A stretch of DNA of 35,689 nt from JACVRW01 sp035705985 (GCA_035705985.1 DASSVP010000052.1:1-35689), one strand, 5' to 3'. Numbered from the stretch's first letter, positions 1-7,103 are shown. Made by a program: numbers and translations. Notes: generated by a model not told the origin, from the letters alone.

Positions 1-1
1 G

Positions 2-166
2 CGACTCGTGGCGCTGCCACCGCTCACGCACTCGGAGCCGGTCGACCTGCTCGGAGTTGCCACAAAGCTGATCGAGGCAGCCGGGCTGGTGCTCGCGCTG
101 CGTCTGTTGGGCACCCGCGCGGGTGGCGCAGCGCTGCCCGCCCTACACGAAGGAGCTGTCCGATGA
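2..166 (+). CDS. C-terminal end of a membrane protein (5' end outside the window)
   Basis: An open frame enters from the left edge and ends at TGA 164-166, giving about 54 residues. The segment LLGVATKLIEAAGLVLALRLL looks like a last membrane helix, followed by a short, mostly non-charged tail. Its stop overlaps the ATG of the next gene (ATGA at 163-166), so the two are almost certainly co-transcribed and translationally coupled. Too little is visible to assign a family. A coding call is favoured by the hydrophobic pattern and the overlap, but no catalytic motif is present. Confidence 0.55.
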   Translation, partial: RLVALPPLTHSEPVDLLGVATKLIEAAGLVLALRLLGTRAGGAALPALHEGAVR

Positions 167-864
167 GCAGTCACACCGAACACACCGAGCGGACCCGGTC
201 GAGCCTGCCGCTGGCGGGGCTCGTGGCTACGGCGAGCGCCGTGCTGGCGCTCGCCCTGGCGGGCGGTCAGGCCGCCGAAGGGCACTCCGGCAATCACGCC
301 GAGGCCAGTGCCAACGGCGTGAGCGCGCAGCAGGCCGCGCTCCACGACAACATGCGGCGTCTGTGGGAGGACCACATCACCTGGACGCGGCTGTTCATCG
401 TGAGCGCGTCCGCGGACCTGCCCGACACGCCGGCGACAACGCGGCGCCTGCTGCGGAACCAGGAGGACATCGGCGACGCGATCAAGCCGTTCTACGGCCG
501 GGGCGCCGGCGAGCGGCTCACCACGCTGCTCCAGGAGCACATCACCGTCGCGGCCGGCCTGCTCGCGGCCGCGAAGGCGGGCGACCAGGGCGCGGTAGAG
601 GACCAGGGCAGCGCCTGGTATCGGAACGCCAACGAGATCGCGGACTTCCTCGCCAAGGCCAACCCGGAGAACTGGCCCCGCAAGGAGATGCGGTCGATGA
701 TGCGCGAGCACCTCGACCTGACGCTCACGGAGGCGGTCGCGCACCTCGAGCAGAGGCACCGTGCCGACATCCGGACCTACGATCGGATCCATCGCCAGAT
801 CCTGGAGATGGCGGACATGCTCAGCGACGGGATCGCGGCGCAGTTCCCCAGGCGCTTCCGGTAG
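163..864 (+). CDS. Secreted or membrane-anchored helical protein of unknown function
   Basis: The product is 233 aa. The start is set by AAGGAG at 150-155, 7 nt upstream of the ATG. Residues about 13-38 form a hydrophobic stretch ending in AGGQAAEG, which reads as a signal peptide or signal anchor, so the rest should lie outside the membrane. The mature part is predicted to be all helical. It has two similar-looking halves containing His and Trp: LHDNMRRLWEDHITWTRLFI near residue 60, and MREHLDLTLTEAVAHLEQRH near residue 178. The spacing of H, W and E suggests a four-helix bundle that could bind metal or heme, but this is inference. I recognise no named family. The preceding membrane protein and following DoxX-like protein suggest a cell-envelope role. 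Confidence 0.8.
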   Translation: MSSHTEHTERTRSSLPLAGLVATASAVLALALAGGQAAEGHSGNHAEASANGVSAQQAALHDNMRRLWEDHITWTRLFIVSASADLPDTPATTRRLLRNQEDIGDAIKPFYGRGAGERLTTLLQEHITVAAGLLAAAKAGDQGAVEDQGSAWYRNANEIADFLAKANPENWPRKEMRSMMREHLDLTLTEAVAHLEQRHRADIRTYDRIHRQILEMADMLSDGIAAQFPRRFR

Positions 865-878
865 GGGACGTAAGTTCC
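865..878. promoter_or_regulatory. Candidate DosR-like inverted repeat upstream of the DoxX-like gene
   Basis: GGGACGTAAGTTCC starts right after the stop codon of the secreted-protein gene and ends 61 nt before the ATG at 940. It is an inverted repeat with one mismatch (GGGAC/GTTCC, 4-nt spacer). The mycobacterial DosR consensus core is GGGACTWWAGTCCC, and this site matches it at 12 of 14 positions. Position and shape fit an activator site for the downstream gene. Binding is inference; a single 14-mer could be chance. Confidence 0.35.
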
Positions 879-939
879 GCGCGGCTCGCGGCGCTAAGGC
901 GGCAATGGCTGTCCTCTCGACTCCCCAAGGAGGAGCACG

Positions 940-1401
940 ATGAGCAATGCAATTGCCGCCACGCTGCGGCCGATTCCAGTCCCTGCCTCGAACGTGCTGC
1001 GCAGCGACCCGGCCGCTCAGGCCTTCATGCTGCTGCGCATCGCGTTCACGGTCGCGCCGATCCTGTTCGGGCTCGACAAGTTCGCCGAGATCATGATCAG
1101 CGACTGGCCGAAGTATCTGGCGACCGAGTTCAACGACGTCATCCCGGGGAGCGCCCAGGACGCGATGTACATCGTCGGCGGGGTTGAGATCCTCGCCGGG
1201 CTCGTCGTGGCCGTCTCCCCGCGCTTCGGCGGCCTTCTGGTCGCAGGTTGGCTTGGCGGGATCATCGTCAGCCTCCTGCTGGTCGGCGGCTACGCGGACA
1301 TCGCGCTCCGCGACCTCGGCCTCCTGCTCGGCGCGCTGACACTGGCCCGCCTCGCGAGCGCGTTCTCGGGCCGCGCGCCGGACCACCGCCGCGCCCACTG
1401 A
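940..1401 (+). CDS. DoxX-like integral membrane protein
   Basis: The product is 153 aa, with an excellent AAGGAGG at 927-933 upstream of the ATG. About four membrane helices are visible: AFMLLRIAFTVAPILFGLDK, AMYIVGGVEILAGLVVAV, LLVAGWLGGIIVSLLLVGGY and LRDLGLLLGALTLARLASAF. The order (first helix ending FGLDKF, helix 2 with VGGVEILAGL) matches the DoxX/DoxD-type four-helix membrane family, some members of which are tied to thiol redox stress or quinone-linked oxidation. No catalytic residues can be named. It follows the secreted protein after 75 nt and may have its own promoter with the site at 865-878. It is convergent with the GNAT gene. Confidence 0.75.
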   Translation: MSNAIAATLRPIPVPASNVLRSDPAAQAFMLLRIAFTVAPILFGLDKFAEIMISDWPKYLATEFNDVIPGSAQDAMYIVGGVEILAGLVVAVSPRFGGLLVAGWLGGIIVSLLLVGGYADIALRDLGLLLGALTLARLASAFSGRAPDHRRAH

Positions 1402-1414
1402 ATGCACGCGCCGG

Positions 1415-1447
1415 GGAGCCCGGCGGGCCTTGGGCCGGCCGGGCTCC
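1415..1447. terminator. Strong hairpin between convergent genes, likely bidirectional terminator
   Basis: Perfect 10-bp arms GGAGCCCGGC (1415-1424) and GCCGGGCTCC (1438-1447) enclose 13 nt that can themselves pair (GGCC-TTG-GGCC). It sits exactly between the stop at 1401 (+) and the stop at 1452 (-). No T-run follows on either side, which is common for terminators in GC-rich actinobacteria. Confidence 0.7.
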
Positions 1448-1451
1448 TCGG

Positions 1452-1955
1452 TCAGCCTCGGCGTGGCATCTCCGGTGTCCGCAGCGTCAGCTCCCACTCC
1501 TTGACGCGCAGCGTGTTACCCGCCTCGTCGACGTCGTCCGTCTCGCGCAGCATCGCGAAGCCCGCCTTCTCCACCACGCGTGCGCTCTCGGGGCGGTCGA
1601 GTGGGGTGTGGGCCACGATCCGACGCGCCTCTGAGATGTCGCGGACCTTCGCGACGATCGCTCCGACCGCCGCGGTGGCGTAGCCGCGGTTCTGCTCGGA
1701 CTCGACGATGGCGTAGCCGATCTCGACCGTCCCGGCGTCGTCGATGAACGCCGCCCCGATCTCGCCGACGACGAGGTCGTCTTCGGAGCGGTGGACAAGG
1801 AAGGTTCCGACCTGTCGCTCCGCGCCAAGCGACTCCGCCACGCCGGTCGAGAACTCGGTCGGGTAGTCGTCGGCGACGCGCACGTCGCGTGGCCGCTCCC
1901 CGGCGAGGATGGCCTCGGCGGCCTCGGGCGTCATTCTGCGGAGCACGATCGTCAT
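1452..1955 (-). CDS. GNAT-family N-acetyltransferase (RimJ/RimL-like)
   Basis: The product is 167 aa and should move an acetyl group from acetyl-CoA to an unknown amine. The fold is legible: a beta-strand pair VGTFLVHRSEDDLVVGEIGA, then VEIGYAIVESEQNRGYATAA, where Q/N-R-G-Y-A-T is the acetyl-CoA pyrophosphate loop (motif A). Next come a helix, IVAHTPLDRPESARVVEKAGF, where N-x-x-S has become P-x-S before the vertebra-like ARVVEKAGF, and a final strand. These are typical of the Acetyltransf_3 subgroup. The gene starts 27 nt after the stop of the HNH gene on the same strand, so it is probably second in an operon with the SOS box at 3337-3350. No Shine-Dalgarno is seen before the ATG. The ATG eight codons in is an alternative start. 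Confidence 0.85.
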   Translation of the reverse strand: MTIVLRRMTPEAAEAILAGERPRDVRVADDYPTEFSTGVAESLGAERQVGTFLVHRSEDDLVVGEIGAAFIDDAGTVEIGYAIVESEQNRGYATAAVGAIVAKVRDISEARRIVAHTPLDRPESARVVEKAGFAMLRETDDVDEAGNTLRVKEWELTLRTPEMPRRG

Positions 1956-1982
1956 GACCGCGATCGTAGCCGTGGGCGGTAG

Positions 1983-3314
1983 TCATTCGAGGCGCACATC
2001 GCTCGTCACGAGCGCGTCGACGCCCAGGGCGAGGTCCAGGCGTTCGCCCGTCCAGCGCGAGGTGCAGGTGTCCGGCCGCACAGCGAGCCCGCTGCGCCGG
2101 TTGCGGCGCTCGAGCGAGGGTCCGTGGAGGGGGCCGATGGACGGAACGGCTGGAATCACCCGGCCGCTCGGTCTCTTGAAGCGAAGGCGCCCCTCCCGTC
2201 CGACCCGTTCCAACGTGTAGCCGCCCTCGTGCACCAGCCGGTGGTGGAACCTGCACAGATGCACGAGGTTCGACAGCTCCGTGGCACCGCCATGGGCCCA
2301 GTGCTCGATGTGGTGCGCGTGCAGGAAGCGCCGTTGGGTGCAGCCCGGGAAGCGGCAGCAGCGGTCCCGGCTCCCAAGCGCTCTGCGGAGCGCCGGCGGC
2401 ACGCTCCTCGTGCGGCGTCCCACGGACAGCGGTCTGCCGTCCCGCTCGAGGATGCGCACCACGCTCGCGTCGCACGCGAGCCTGCGGGCGGTCTCGGGGT
2501 GCAGCAGCTGACCGTCTTCGAGCTGGCACGTCCCCGCGGGCTCCTGCTCGCTCGCCCCACTGGCCGCGAGCTCGCTCGCATCGACATGCACGACCACCTG
2601 GTAGTTGGCCGCTCCCGCCCGGCTCGCCGGTCCGGATGCCAGCAGCGTTTCGGCCATGAGGACCAATGCGCTCGCGCTGGATGCGTCGCTGGGCGCTTCC
2701 GTTTCCGCGGAAACACCTCGACCCTCACTTGAGGGTTCGTCTCCGCGGAGACCGTCCCGGCCTGCCTCCAGCGCAGCGGCAACGAGCGCCCCCTCCTCGG
2801 CCGGAAGTCGCGCGCGGAGCAGCAGCGCGCCGTCCTCGTCGTACTCGCACACGACGTAGCGGTCGCCGTGCTCCCGCTCGTCGGCCGACAGCTCCCGGTC
2901 GACAACGCCCCGGTAGGCGCGCAGCGTGCGCTCCAGCTGCGCGGCGGTGGCATGCCATGCGAGCTCCAGTAGGACCGGCTCGACCTCGGGCGTCGCCACC
3001 CGCGACAGCGCCCGCACCTGCGAGTAGCTCAGCTCGCCCCGCCCGAAGGCCGCGCGGATGAGCGGGAGCTCGGCGAGCCGGCGCGCCACGCGTACGTGCT
3101 CCCTCGCCGCGGGGGGAGCAAGGGCGCACGTGTGCGAAAGCCAGTGCGCGCACGACCTGCAGCCCCATTCGGCCCAGCCCTCCCGCCGATCGAACTCGGC
3201 GACCATGCCGAGCCACCGAGCGGTGGCCGCGTGTATGTGCGCGGCCAGCTCGCCAATCTCCCGCTCGAGCCTCTCGAGCGGCCACTCCCGTCCTGTGAAC
3301 GACCCTTCTTCCAT
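1983..3314 (-). CDS. DUF222 / HNH endonuclease (REP13E12-type protein)
   Basis: The product is 443 aa. The start ATG at 3314 is chosen because GGGAGG lies about 7 nt upstream and the SOS box lies just beyond. A longer frame reaches 3500, but its extra residues look non-coding. The N-terminal half is the DUF222 helical domain (GWAEWGCRSCAHWLSHTCAL, then RVARRLAELPLIRAAFGRGE). The C-terminal part has a full HNH motif: CCRFPGC, then LHAHHIEHWAHGG, LSNLVHLCRFHHRLVHEGG, giving two zinc-type Cys pairs and the HH/N/HH catalytic core. This architecture is common in actinobacterial genomes and in the REP13E12 repeat family. It cuts DNA presumably, but its target is unknown. The LexA-type box suggests induction by DNA damage, together with the downstream GNAT. 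Confidence 0.9.
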   Translation of the reverse strand: MEEGSFTGREWPLERLEREIGELAAHIHAATARWLGMVAEFDRREGWAEWGCRSCAHWLSHTCALAPPAAREHVRVARRLAELPLIRAAFGRGELSYSQVRALSRVATPEVEPVLLELAWHATAAQLERTLRAYRGVVDRELSADEREHGDRYVVCEYDEDGALLLRARLPAEEGALVAAALEAGRDGLRGDEPSSEGRGVSAETEAPSDASSASALVLMAETLLASGPASRAGAANYQVVVHVDASELAASGASEQEPAGTCQLEDGQLLHPETARRLACDASVVRILERDGRPLSVGRRTRSVPPALRRALGSRDRCCRFPGCTQRRFLHAHHIEHWAHGGATELSNLVHLCRFHHRLVHEGGYTLERVGREGRLRFKRPSGRVIPAVPSIGPLHGPSLERRNRRSGLAVRPDTCTSRWTGERLDLALGVDALVTSDVRLE

Positions 3315-3336
3315 TCCCCGCCTCCCGTAGCGAAAT

Positions 3337-3350
3337 CGAACAGATGTTCG
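3337..3350. promoter_or_regulatory. LexA (SOS) box upstream of the HNH endonuclease gene
   Basis: CGAACAGATGTTCG is a match to the Gram-positive/actinobacterial LexA operator CGAACRNRYGTTCG, with perfect CGAAC/GTTCG arms. It ends 22 nt before the ATG (3314) of the minus-strand HNH gene, which is a normal repressor position. The divergent MASE1 gene starts 168 nt away on the other side, so control of that gene is less likely. No second box of this kind was seen. Confidence 0.75.
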
Positions 3351-3517
3351 CACGGGGCGAGGACGGACCCGACTCGCGCCCGGCGGTCGCACAGGATGGT
3401 GAGCCGGTCGGGAAAGAGGCTGAGGAGGATCCTCGACGAGGATGCCGCCGCCGAACGCCATGCCGAGATCGTGCTCCGGCGCTAAAGGACTCGGGCCCAC
3501 CTCCCGACAGAGAGAAC

Positions 3518-5413
3518 ATGATGCGCGCCGTGGGGTCCGCCTCCCCCATGATGCGGTTGGTTGCCGCCACCGCAGCGTTCGCGAGCGTCTACTTCCTCGT
3601 GGCCGTGCTCACCCGTCCGGTCACCGGACACTCCGGTCTCGCCGTGCTGTGGCCGGCGAGCGGGGTCTACCTGGGCGTGATGCTCGTGGCTCCGCGCCGG
3701 ATGTGGTCCGCGCTGGCGTGCGGAGCGTGGATCGGAAGCCTGGCGGCCTACCTGCATGCCGGCAGCTCGCTCGAGGTGAGCGTTGCTTTCGCCGTCCCGA
3801 GCAGCGCCGAAGGGCTGCTGGGCGCGCTGCTGGTAGAGCGCATCGCGGGCAGGCGCCTCACGCTTCGAGGGCTGCAGGACGTGTTCGCGCTGGTGCTCGG
3901 TGGCGCGGTGGTCGCGACCGCGCTGGTCGGGCTGTCGGCGGGGGCCGTTGCGGCGCAGACCTTCGGCGTCTCGTTCGGGGAGAGCTGGCTGCGCTGGTGG
4001 AGCGCCGACGCGCTCGGCGTGATCGCTGTGGCGCCCATCATCACCGCGCCACTCCGCCCGCGGGGATTGCGAGCTGCCGCGGTCGGTGGGCTGGGGGTGG
4101 CTCTTGTCGTGACGCGCCTCGCGGATGCCCAGCTCTACACCGTGCAGGCCTTGTTGGCGGTGCTCCTGTTGAGCTGGCTCGCATTGGCGGTCGCGCTCAC
4201 CGAGCGCGAGCGTGCGCTCGCTGAGCGCGAGCAGGCCACGGAGAAGCTCGACGAGGCGGGCCGGCGGGTCGCACAGCTCGGTGCTGAGCTGGCCACACGG
4301 AGCGCGGAGCTGGCCACACGGAGCGCGGAGCTGCACGAAGCCGGGCGTCGGCGAGAGCGCCTCACCGAGCAGATCCGCACTTCGCAGGCGTCAGGTGGCC
4401 GAACCGAGCGGGAGCTCGTCGACGCCAGGACCGCCCTCGCCGAGGTGGAGCGGCGCCTGAGCGCGCTGGGAGGCGACCTCACGCATGCTGTGGCCGAGCG
4501 CGATCGCGTGCAGAGAGAGCTGGACGAGAGCGCTCTCGCCGTGGGTCGCCTGCAGGCGAAGCTCGGCGACGCCGCGGACGAGCTGGCGAATGCGCGGGCA
4601 GCCGGCCGAGCACTGGAGGGGGAGCTGAGAAACACCCGGGCAAGGCAGGCGCGAACAAGCGAGCAGCTCGCCGCGGCGATGTCCGCCCGTCAGCGTGTCG
4701 AGCAGGAGCAGGAGCGGCTCGGAACGCGTGCCGAGACCCTCCGCTCCGAACTCGAGCGGACGCAACGGGCGCACGGAGACGCCAACGAGGCGCTCGAGCA
4801 CGGGCGCGCCCAGTTTGCCGCGCAACGCCGAGCGCTCGAGGAGGAGCTCGAGGGCGCTGTGGCGGAGCGGGCGCGAACGAGCGAGCAGCTCGCCGAGGCG
4901 ATCTCAGGCCGTCAGCGTGTCGAGCAGGAGCTGGAGCGGCTCGGAGCGCGTGTCGAGACCCTCCGCGCCGAACTCGAGCGGACACAGCGGGCGCACGGGC
5001 AGGCCAACCAGGCGCTTGTGCAGGGGCGCGCTCAGTTCGCCGAGCAGCGCCAGCGTCTCGAGCGGTCGCTCGAGGAAGCCACCGAGCTGAGCTCGCGCTA
5101 CGACGACCGCGGGACCTGCCTTGACGCCTCGCCGGCCTTCTGCCGGCTGCTCGGCTACGAACGCGAGGAGCTCGTCGGGCGCGCCGGCGCTGAGCTTCTC
5201 CACGTCGAGGACCGTCCGCGTCTCGTGCGGGCGCGCGCGACGCGGTCCGACACCATCTTCGAGGCTCGCCTACGGCGGAAGGCCGGCGACTTCGTCTGGG
5301 TAGAGGTGAGCCTTCATCCCGTCTGTGATGGCCCCGCCCGGCGGCTGGTGGAGATCAAGACGACCGTCCGTGCCGTCTCGGAGGAGCGCGCCGCTACGCA
5401 GACAGCGGCGTAG
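3518..5413 (+). CDS. MASE1 membrane sensor with long coiled coil and terminal PAS domain, no output domain
   Basis: The product is 631 aa with tandem ATGs at 3518/3521. The open frame extends back to 3344, but that part runs through the SOS box and looks non-coding. Residues about 10-235 hold roughly eight membrane helices with the MASE1 pattern (GLAVLWPASGVYLGVMLVAP; WLRWWSADALGVIAVAPII). Residues about 235-525 are one Glu/Arg/Ala-rich coiled coil, partly built of repeats. The last ~100 residues are a PAS domain (DASPAFCRLLGYEREELVG; RRKAGDFVWVEVSLHPV with the PAC strand). In known MASE1 proteins this sensor normally feeds a histidine kinase, GGDEF or phosphatase domain. Here the frame stops after PAS, and only 22 nt separate it from the next convergent gene, so any output must be in trans. 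Confidence 0.85.
   Translation: MMRAVGSASPMMRLVAATAAFASVYFLVAVLTRPVTGHSGLAVLWPASGVYLGVMLVAPRRMWSALACGAWIGSLAAYLHAGSSLEVSVAFAVPSSAEGLLGALLVERIAGRRLTLRGLQDVFALVLGGAVVATALVGLSAGAVAAQTFGVSFGESWLRWWSADALGVIAVAPIITAPLRPRGLRAAAVGGLGVALVVTRLADAQLYTVQALLAVLLLSWLALAVALTERERALAEREQATEKLDEAGRRVAQLGAELATRSAELATRSAELHEAGRRRERLTEQIRTSQASGGRTERELVDARTALAEVERRLSALGGDLTHAVAERDRVQRELDESALAVGRLQAKLGDAADELANARAAGRALEGELRNTRARQARTSEQLAAAMSARQRVEQEQERLGTRAETLRSELERTQRAHGDANEALEHGRAQFAAQRRALEEELEGAVAERARTSEQLAEAISGRQRVEQELERLGARVETLRAELERTQRAHGQANQALVQGRAQFAEQRQRLERSLEEATELSSRYDDRGTCLDASPAFCRLLGYEREELVGRAGAELLHVEDRPRLVRARATRSDTIFEARLRRKAGDFVWVEVSLHPVCDGPARRLVEIKTTVRAVSEERAATQTAA
4286..4327 (+). repeat. Exact 21-bp tandem duplication inside the coiled-coil region
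   Basis: GAGCTGGCCACACGGAGCGCG occurs twice back to back (4286-4306, 4307-4327) and encodes ELATRSA twice. It is a whole-codon duplication with no mismatch, so it keeps the heptad register of the coiled coil and is probably recent. Confidence 0.9.
4649..5092 (+). repeat. Two 222-bp direct repeats encoding 74-residue coiled-coil units
   Basis: Units 4649-4870 and 4871-5092 are adjacent and in frame. Both begin ARTSEQLA, share RQRVEQE-ERLG-R-ETLR and ELERTQRAHG-AN-AL, and end near RAQFA-QR. DNA identity is high over the first ~185 nt and fades in the last dozen codons. The unit lengthens the rod between membrane sensor and PAS domain by 74 residues. Confidence 0.85.
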
Positions 5414-5435
5414 ACCGATCCCGACACCGCAAGCC

Positions 5436-6602
5436 CTAGCCGCACCAGACATTTGTGCACTGGCTCGCGCCCCGGTTGTGTCGGGCGAGGTTTCCACCGC
5501 GGTCGAACACTCCTGGCACGGCCGCTATGCCGACGCCGGCGTTGCGCACCGCCCGGTTGCCACCGAGCTCCGCTGAGTCGCTCCGGATTTGGAACCCGTC
5601 CCCGCCGCTGCCGCGCGCGATGTTGGCCTGAAGCAGGGCGCCGCGGTCGCTCCTGGCCACGAGAAAGCCGTCGTCGCCGCTGGCTCTGACGAGATTTCGG
5701 CGAACCACCGTGTCGACGCCCCCGAGGGCAGGATTGCCGATGCCGAGGCGGATGCCGTCCCTGCGGGCGCGGACCACGACGTTGAGGCCGACCACGTTGC
5801 CGTGCCCCTTCTCTATGGCGATCGCCTCTCCGTCCCGGATGCTCCGGTTTCGGGCGATCACGTTCCGGCTGCCGGGCCCGACGATGATGCAGGTGGCGTT
5901 TCGGACGCAGCGGTTACCGCGCACCTGATTGCCGTTGGCCTGCATCAGGATTCCCGGACCGGGCGTGCGCGCGATCACGTTCCCCTTGATCAACACGCCG
6001 GTCGAGTCCTCGACGTGCATCCCGAGCTCGTTGCGCCGGAACGAGCTGTTCAGGATGCGCAGGTGACGCGAGCCGAACACGCCGATGCCGTCGCCGTCGG
6101 GTCCTGGGTTGTCGCTCCCTGAGCTGTCGCGGACCAGGCTGCGCGCGGATTCGGCGATCACGAAACCGAAGAACTGGTTCCTCGACGAGGAGATGCCCAC
6201 CACCCGGTTGTCGCGAGCCCTCCCGACCACCACGCCCGCACCGAACTCGCGCACGGCGCCGTTCCGGACGGCGACGCCGTCGTGACCGTTGTTGAAAAGC
6301 CCGACGTCGCAGGGCTGCTCTCGAGGGCAGCGCTCGACCGGCTCGCGGTTGCCGTCGACGGTGTGGCCGTTCAGATCCAGGGTGATCCCGTCCGCCCCGA
6401 TCACGATGCCGTTGCTCGGGCAGTCGACGAGGTCGTTTTCGAGCGTGGTGTCCGCGGTGATCGTGTCTCCGCACCGAACGTGGCTCGTCGGCGTCCCCGC
6501 CCCGCCGAATGCGCTCGGCCCGGCGGCAGCGAAGGCGATGATCGCCGCGAGCGAGGTGAGCGCTGCTGGTGCAGCGTGAGTCCGAAGCGTGGCGGGCACC
6601 AT
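5436..6602 (-). CDS. Secreted right-handed parallel beta-helix protein
   Basis: The product is 388 aa. The ATG at 6602 has GAGAGGGA upstream; longer frames to 7325 overlap the response-regulator and kinase genes and are rejected. Residues 1-33 form a signal peptide (ALTSLAAIIAFAAAGPSAFG). The mature protein has about a dozen short coils with N-x-V/I-x-x-N spacing (ITLDLNGHTVDGN; NRVVGISSSRNQFFGFVI; NVIARTPGPGILMQANGNQV; TVVRRNLVRASGDDGFLV), the pattern of PbH1/NosD-like or pectate-lyase-like beta helices. Cysteine pairs near the N-terminus (CGDTI...DC, CPREQPC) and at the end (CTNVWC) suggest disulphides at the helix caps. No lyase catalytic residues can be picked out, so function (polysaccharide binding, cleavage or adhesion) is open. 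Confidence 0.85.
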   Translation of the reverse strand: MVPATLRTHAAPAALTSLAAIIAFAAAGPSAFGGAGTPTSHVRCGDTITADTTLENDLVDCPSNGIVIGADGITLDLNGHTVDGNREPVERCPREQPCDVGLFNNGHDGVAVRNGAVREFGAGVVVGRARDNRVVGISSSRNQFFGFVIAESARSLVRDSSGSDNPGPDGDGIGVFGSRHLRILNSSFRRNELGMHVEDSTGVLIKGNVIARTPGPGILMQANGNQVRGNRCVRNATCIIVGPGSRNVIARNRSIRDGEAIAIEKGHGNVVGLNVVVRARRDGIRLGIGNPALGGVDTVVRRNLVRASGDDGFLVARSDRGALLQANIARGSGGDGFQIRSDSAELGGNRAVRNAGVGIAAVPGVFDRGGNLARHNRGASQCTNVWCG

Positions 6603-6749
6603 GTCGATCCCTCTCGTCGTTGGACAGTGCAAGCCGAAGCTACGGGCGTGAGGCAGCGATCGAAACGGGGCTGGCCACAATCTTCGCGGCGATGGCATTC
6701 GTGCTGGCTCGGATGCGTCCGCATGCGACCTCTGGGACCATCGGCGCAT
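6603..6749. promoter_or_regulatory. Divergent promoter region between beta-helix gene and RR1-HK1
   Basis: These 147 nt separate two divergent starts, so both promoters must lie here. Visible elements are CTACGGG at 6640-6646, one base off the CTACGGA heptamer seen upstream of five other units, a GGGACCATCGGCGC stretch at 6734-6747, and the left part of an 18-bp palindrome around the RR1 start codon. No -35/-10 pair is clear enough to mark. Confidence 0.45.
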
Positions 6750-6758
6750 ATGCGCCGA
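6741..6758. repeat. Perfect 18-bp palindrome over the RR1 start codon
   Basis: TCGGCGCATATGCGCCGA is its own reverse complement and contains the ATG (6750-6752). It could be an autoregulatory operator or an mRNA hairpin hiding the start. A palindrome of this length is not rare in DNA this GC-rich, so the position is the main argument. Confidence 0.4.
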
Positions 6759-7103
6759 ACGGTTCTGATCGTCGACGACCACGAGGCGTTCCGTGATTCG
6801 GCATCGGCTCTGCTCGAGGCGGAGGGGTTCGCCGTCGTCGGCCAGGCCGCCGACGGTCGGGCGGCCATCGCCGAGTCTGCGAGGCTGCGACCTCAGGTCG
6901 TGCTTCTGGACATCCGGCTCCCCGATCTCGACGGCTTCGCCGTGGCGGAGCGTTTGACGACCTTGCCCGATCCACCGCGCGTCGTGCTGATATCGAGCCG
7001 CGACGCCGCCGCCTATGGGCCGCGCATCCCTGCCAGCCCGGCAACGGGCTTCATCACGAAGCGGGATCTCACGGGCCGGGCGCTCGCGGCGCTCGTGGAC
7101 TAA
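6750..7103 (+). CDS. Single-domain response regulator (RR1)
   Basis: The product is 117 aa and consists only of a receiver domain. Acidic pair D9-D10 (LIVDDHEAF), phospho-acceptor D54 (VVLLDIRLPDLDG), switch Ser in VVLISSRDAA and Lys in FITKRDL are all present, so it should accept phosphate and bind magnesium. There is no DNA-binding or enzymatic output domain. NarL-family proteins normally continue for another ~80 residues with a LuxR helix-turn-helix. The ATG at 6750 fixes the N-terminus two residues before the first strand; an open frame further upstream is not receiver-like. The kinase HK1 starts 4 nt after the stop, so the two form an operon. Possible roles are phosphate sink, shuttle to HK2/RR2, or protein-protein switch. 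Confidence 0.88.
   Translation: MRRTVLIVDDHEAFRDSASALLEAEGFAVVGQAADGRAAIAESARLRPQVVLLDIRLPDLDGFAVAERLTTLPDPPRVVLISSRDAAAYGPRIPASPATGFITKRDLTGRALAALVD

Noticed and set aside
123..1187. Long plus-strand frame overlapping the secreted-protein and DoxX-like genes
   Set aside because: Arg/Gly/Pro-rich, no domain; it is the shifted frame of two genes that have good ribosome-binding sites and membrane or helix patterns.
3344..3517. N-terminal extension of the MASE1 protein from an ATG at 3344
   Set aside because: The ATG lies inside the LexA box and the 58 residues are charged and non-membrane, unlike MASE1 N-termini.
5405..5436. Possible frameshift removing an output domain from the MASE1 protein
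   Set aside because: Only 22 nt separate the stop from the end of the convergent beta-helix gene, so no missing domain can be hidden here.
5589..6122. Plus-strand frame opposite the beta-helix gene
   Set aside because: Mirror of the repetitive beta-helix codons; no start signal and no recognisable fold.
6734..6747. GGGACCATCGGCGC as a DosR-type box for RR1
   Set aside because: It ends 2 nt before the start codon, the right half matches poorly, and it overlaps the better palindrome at 6741-6758.
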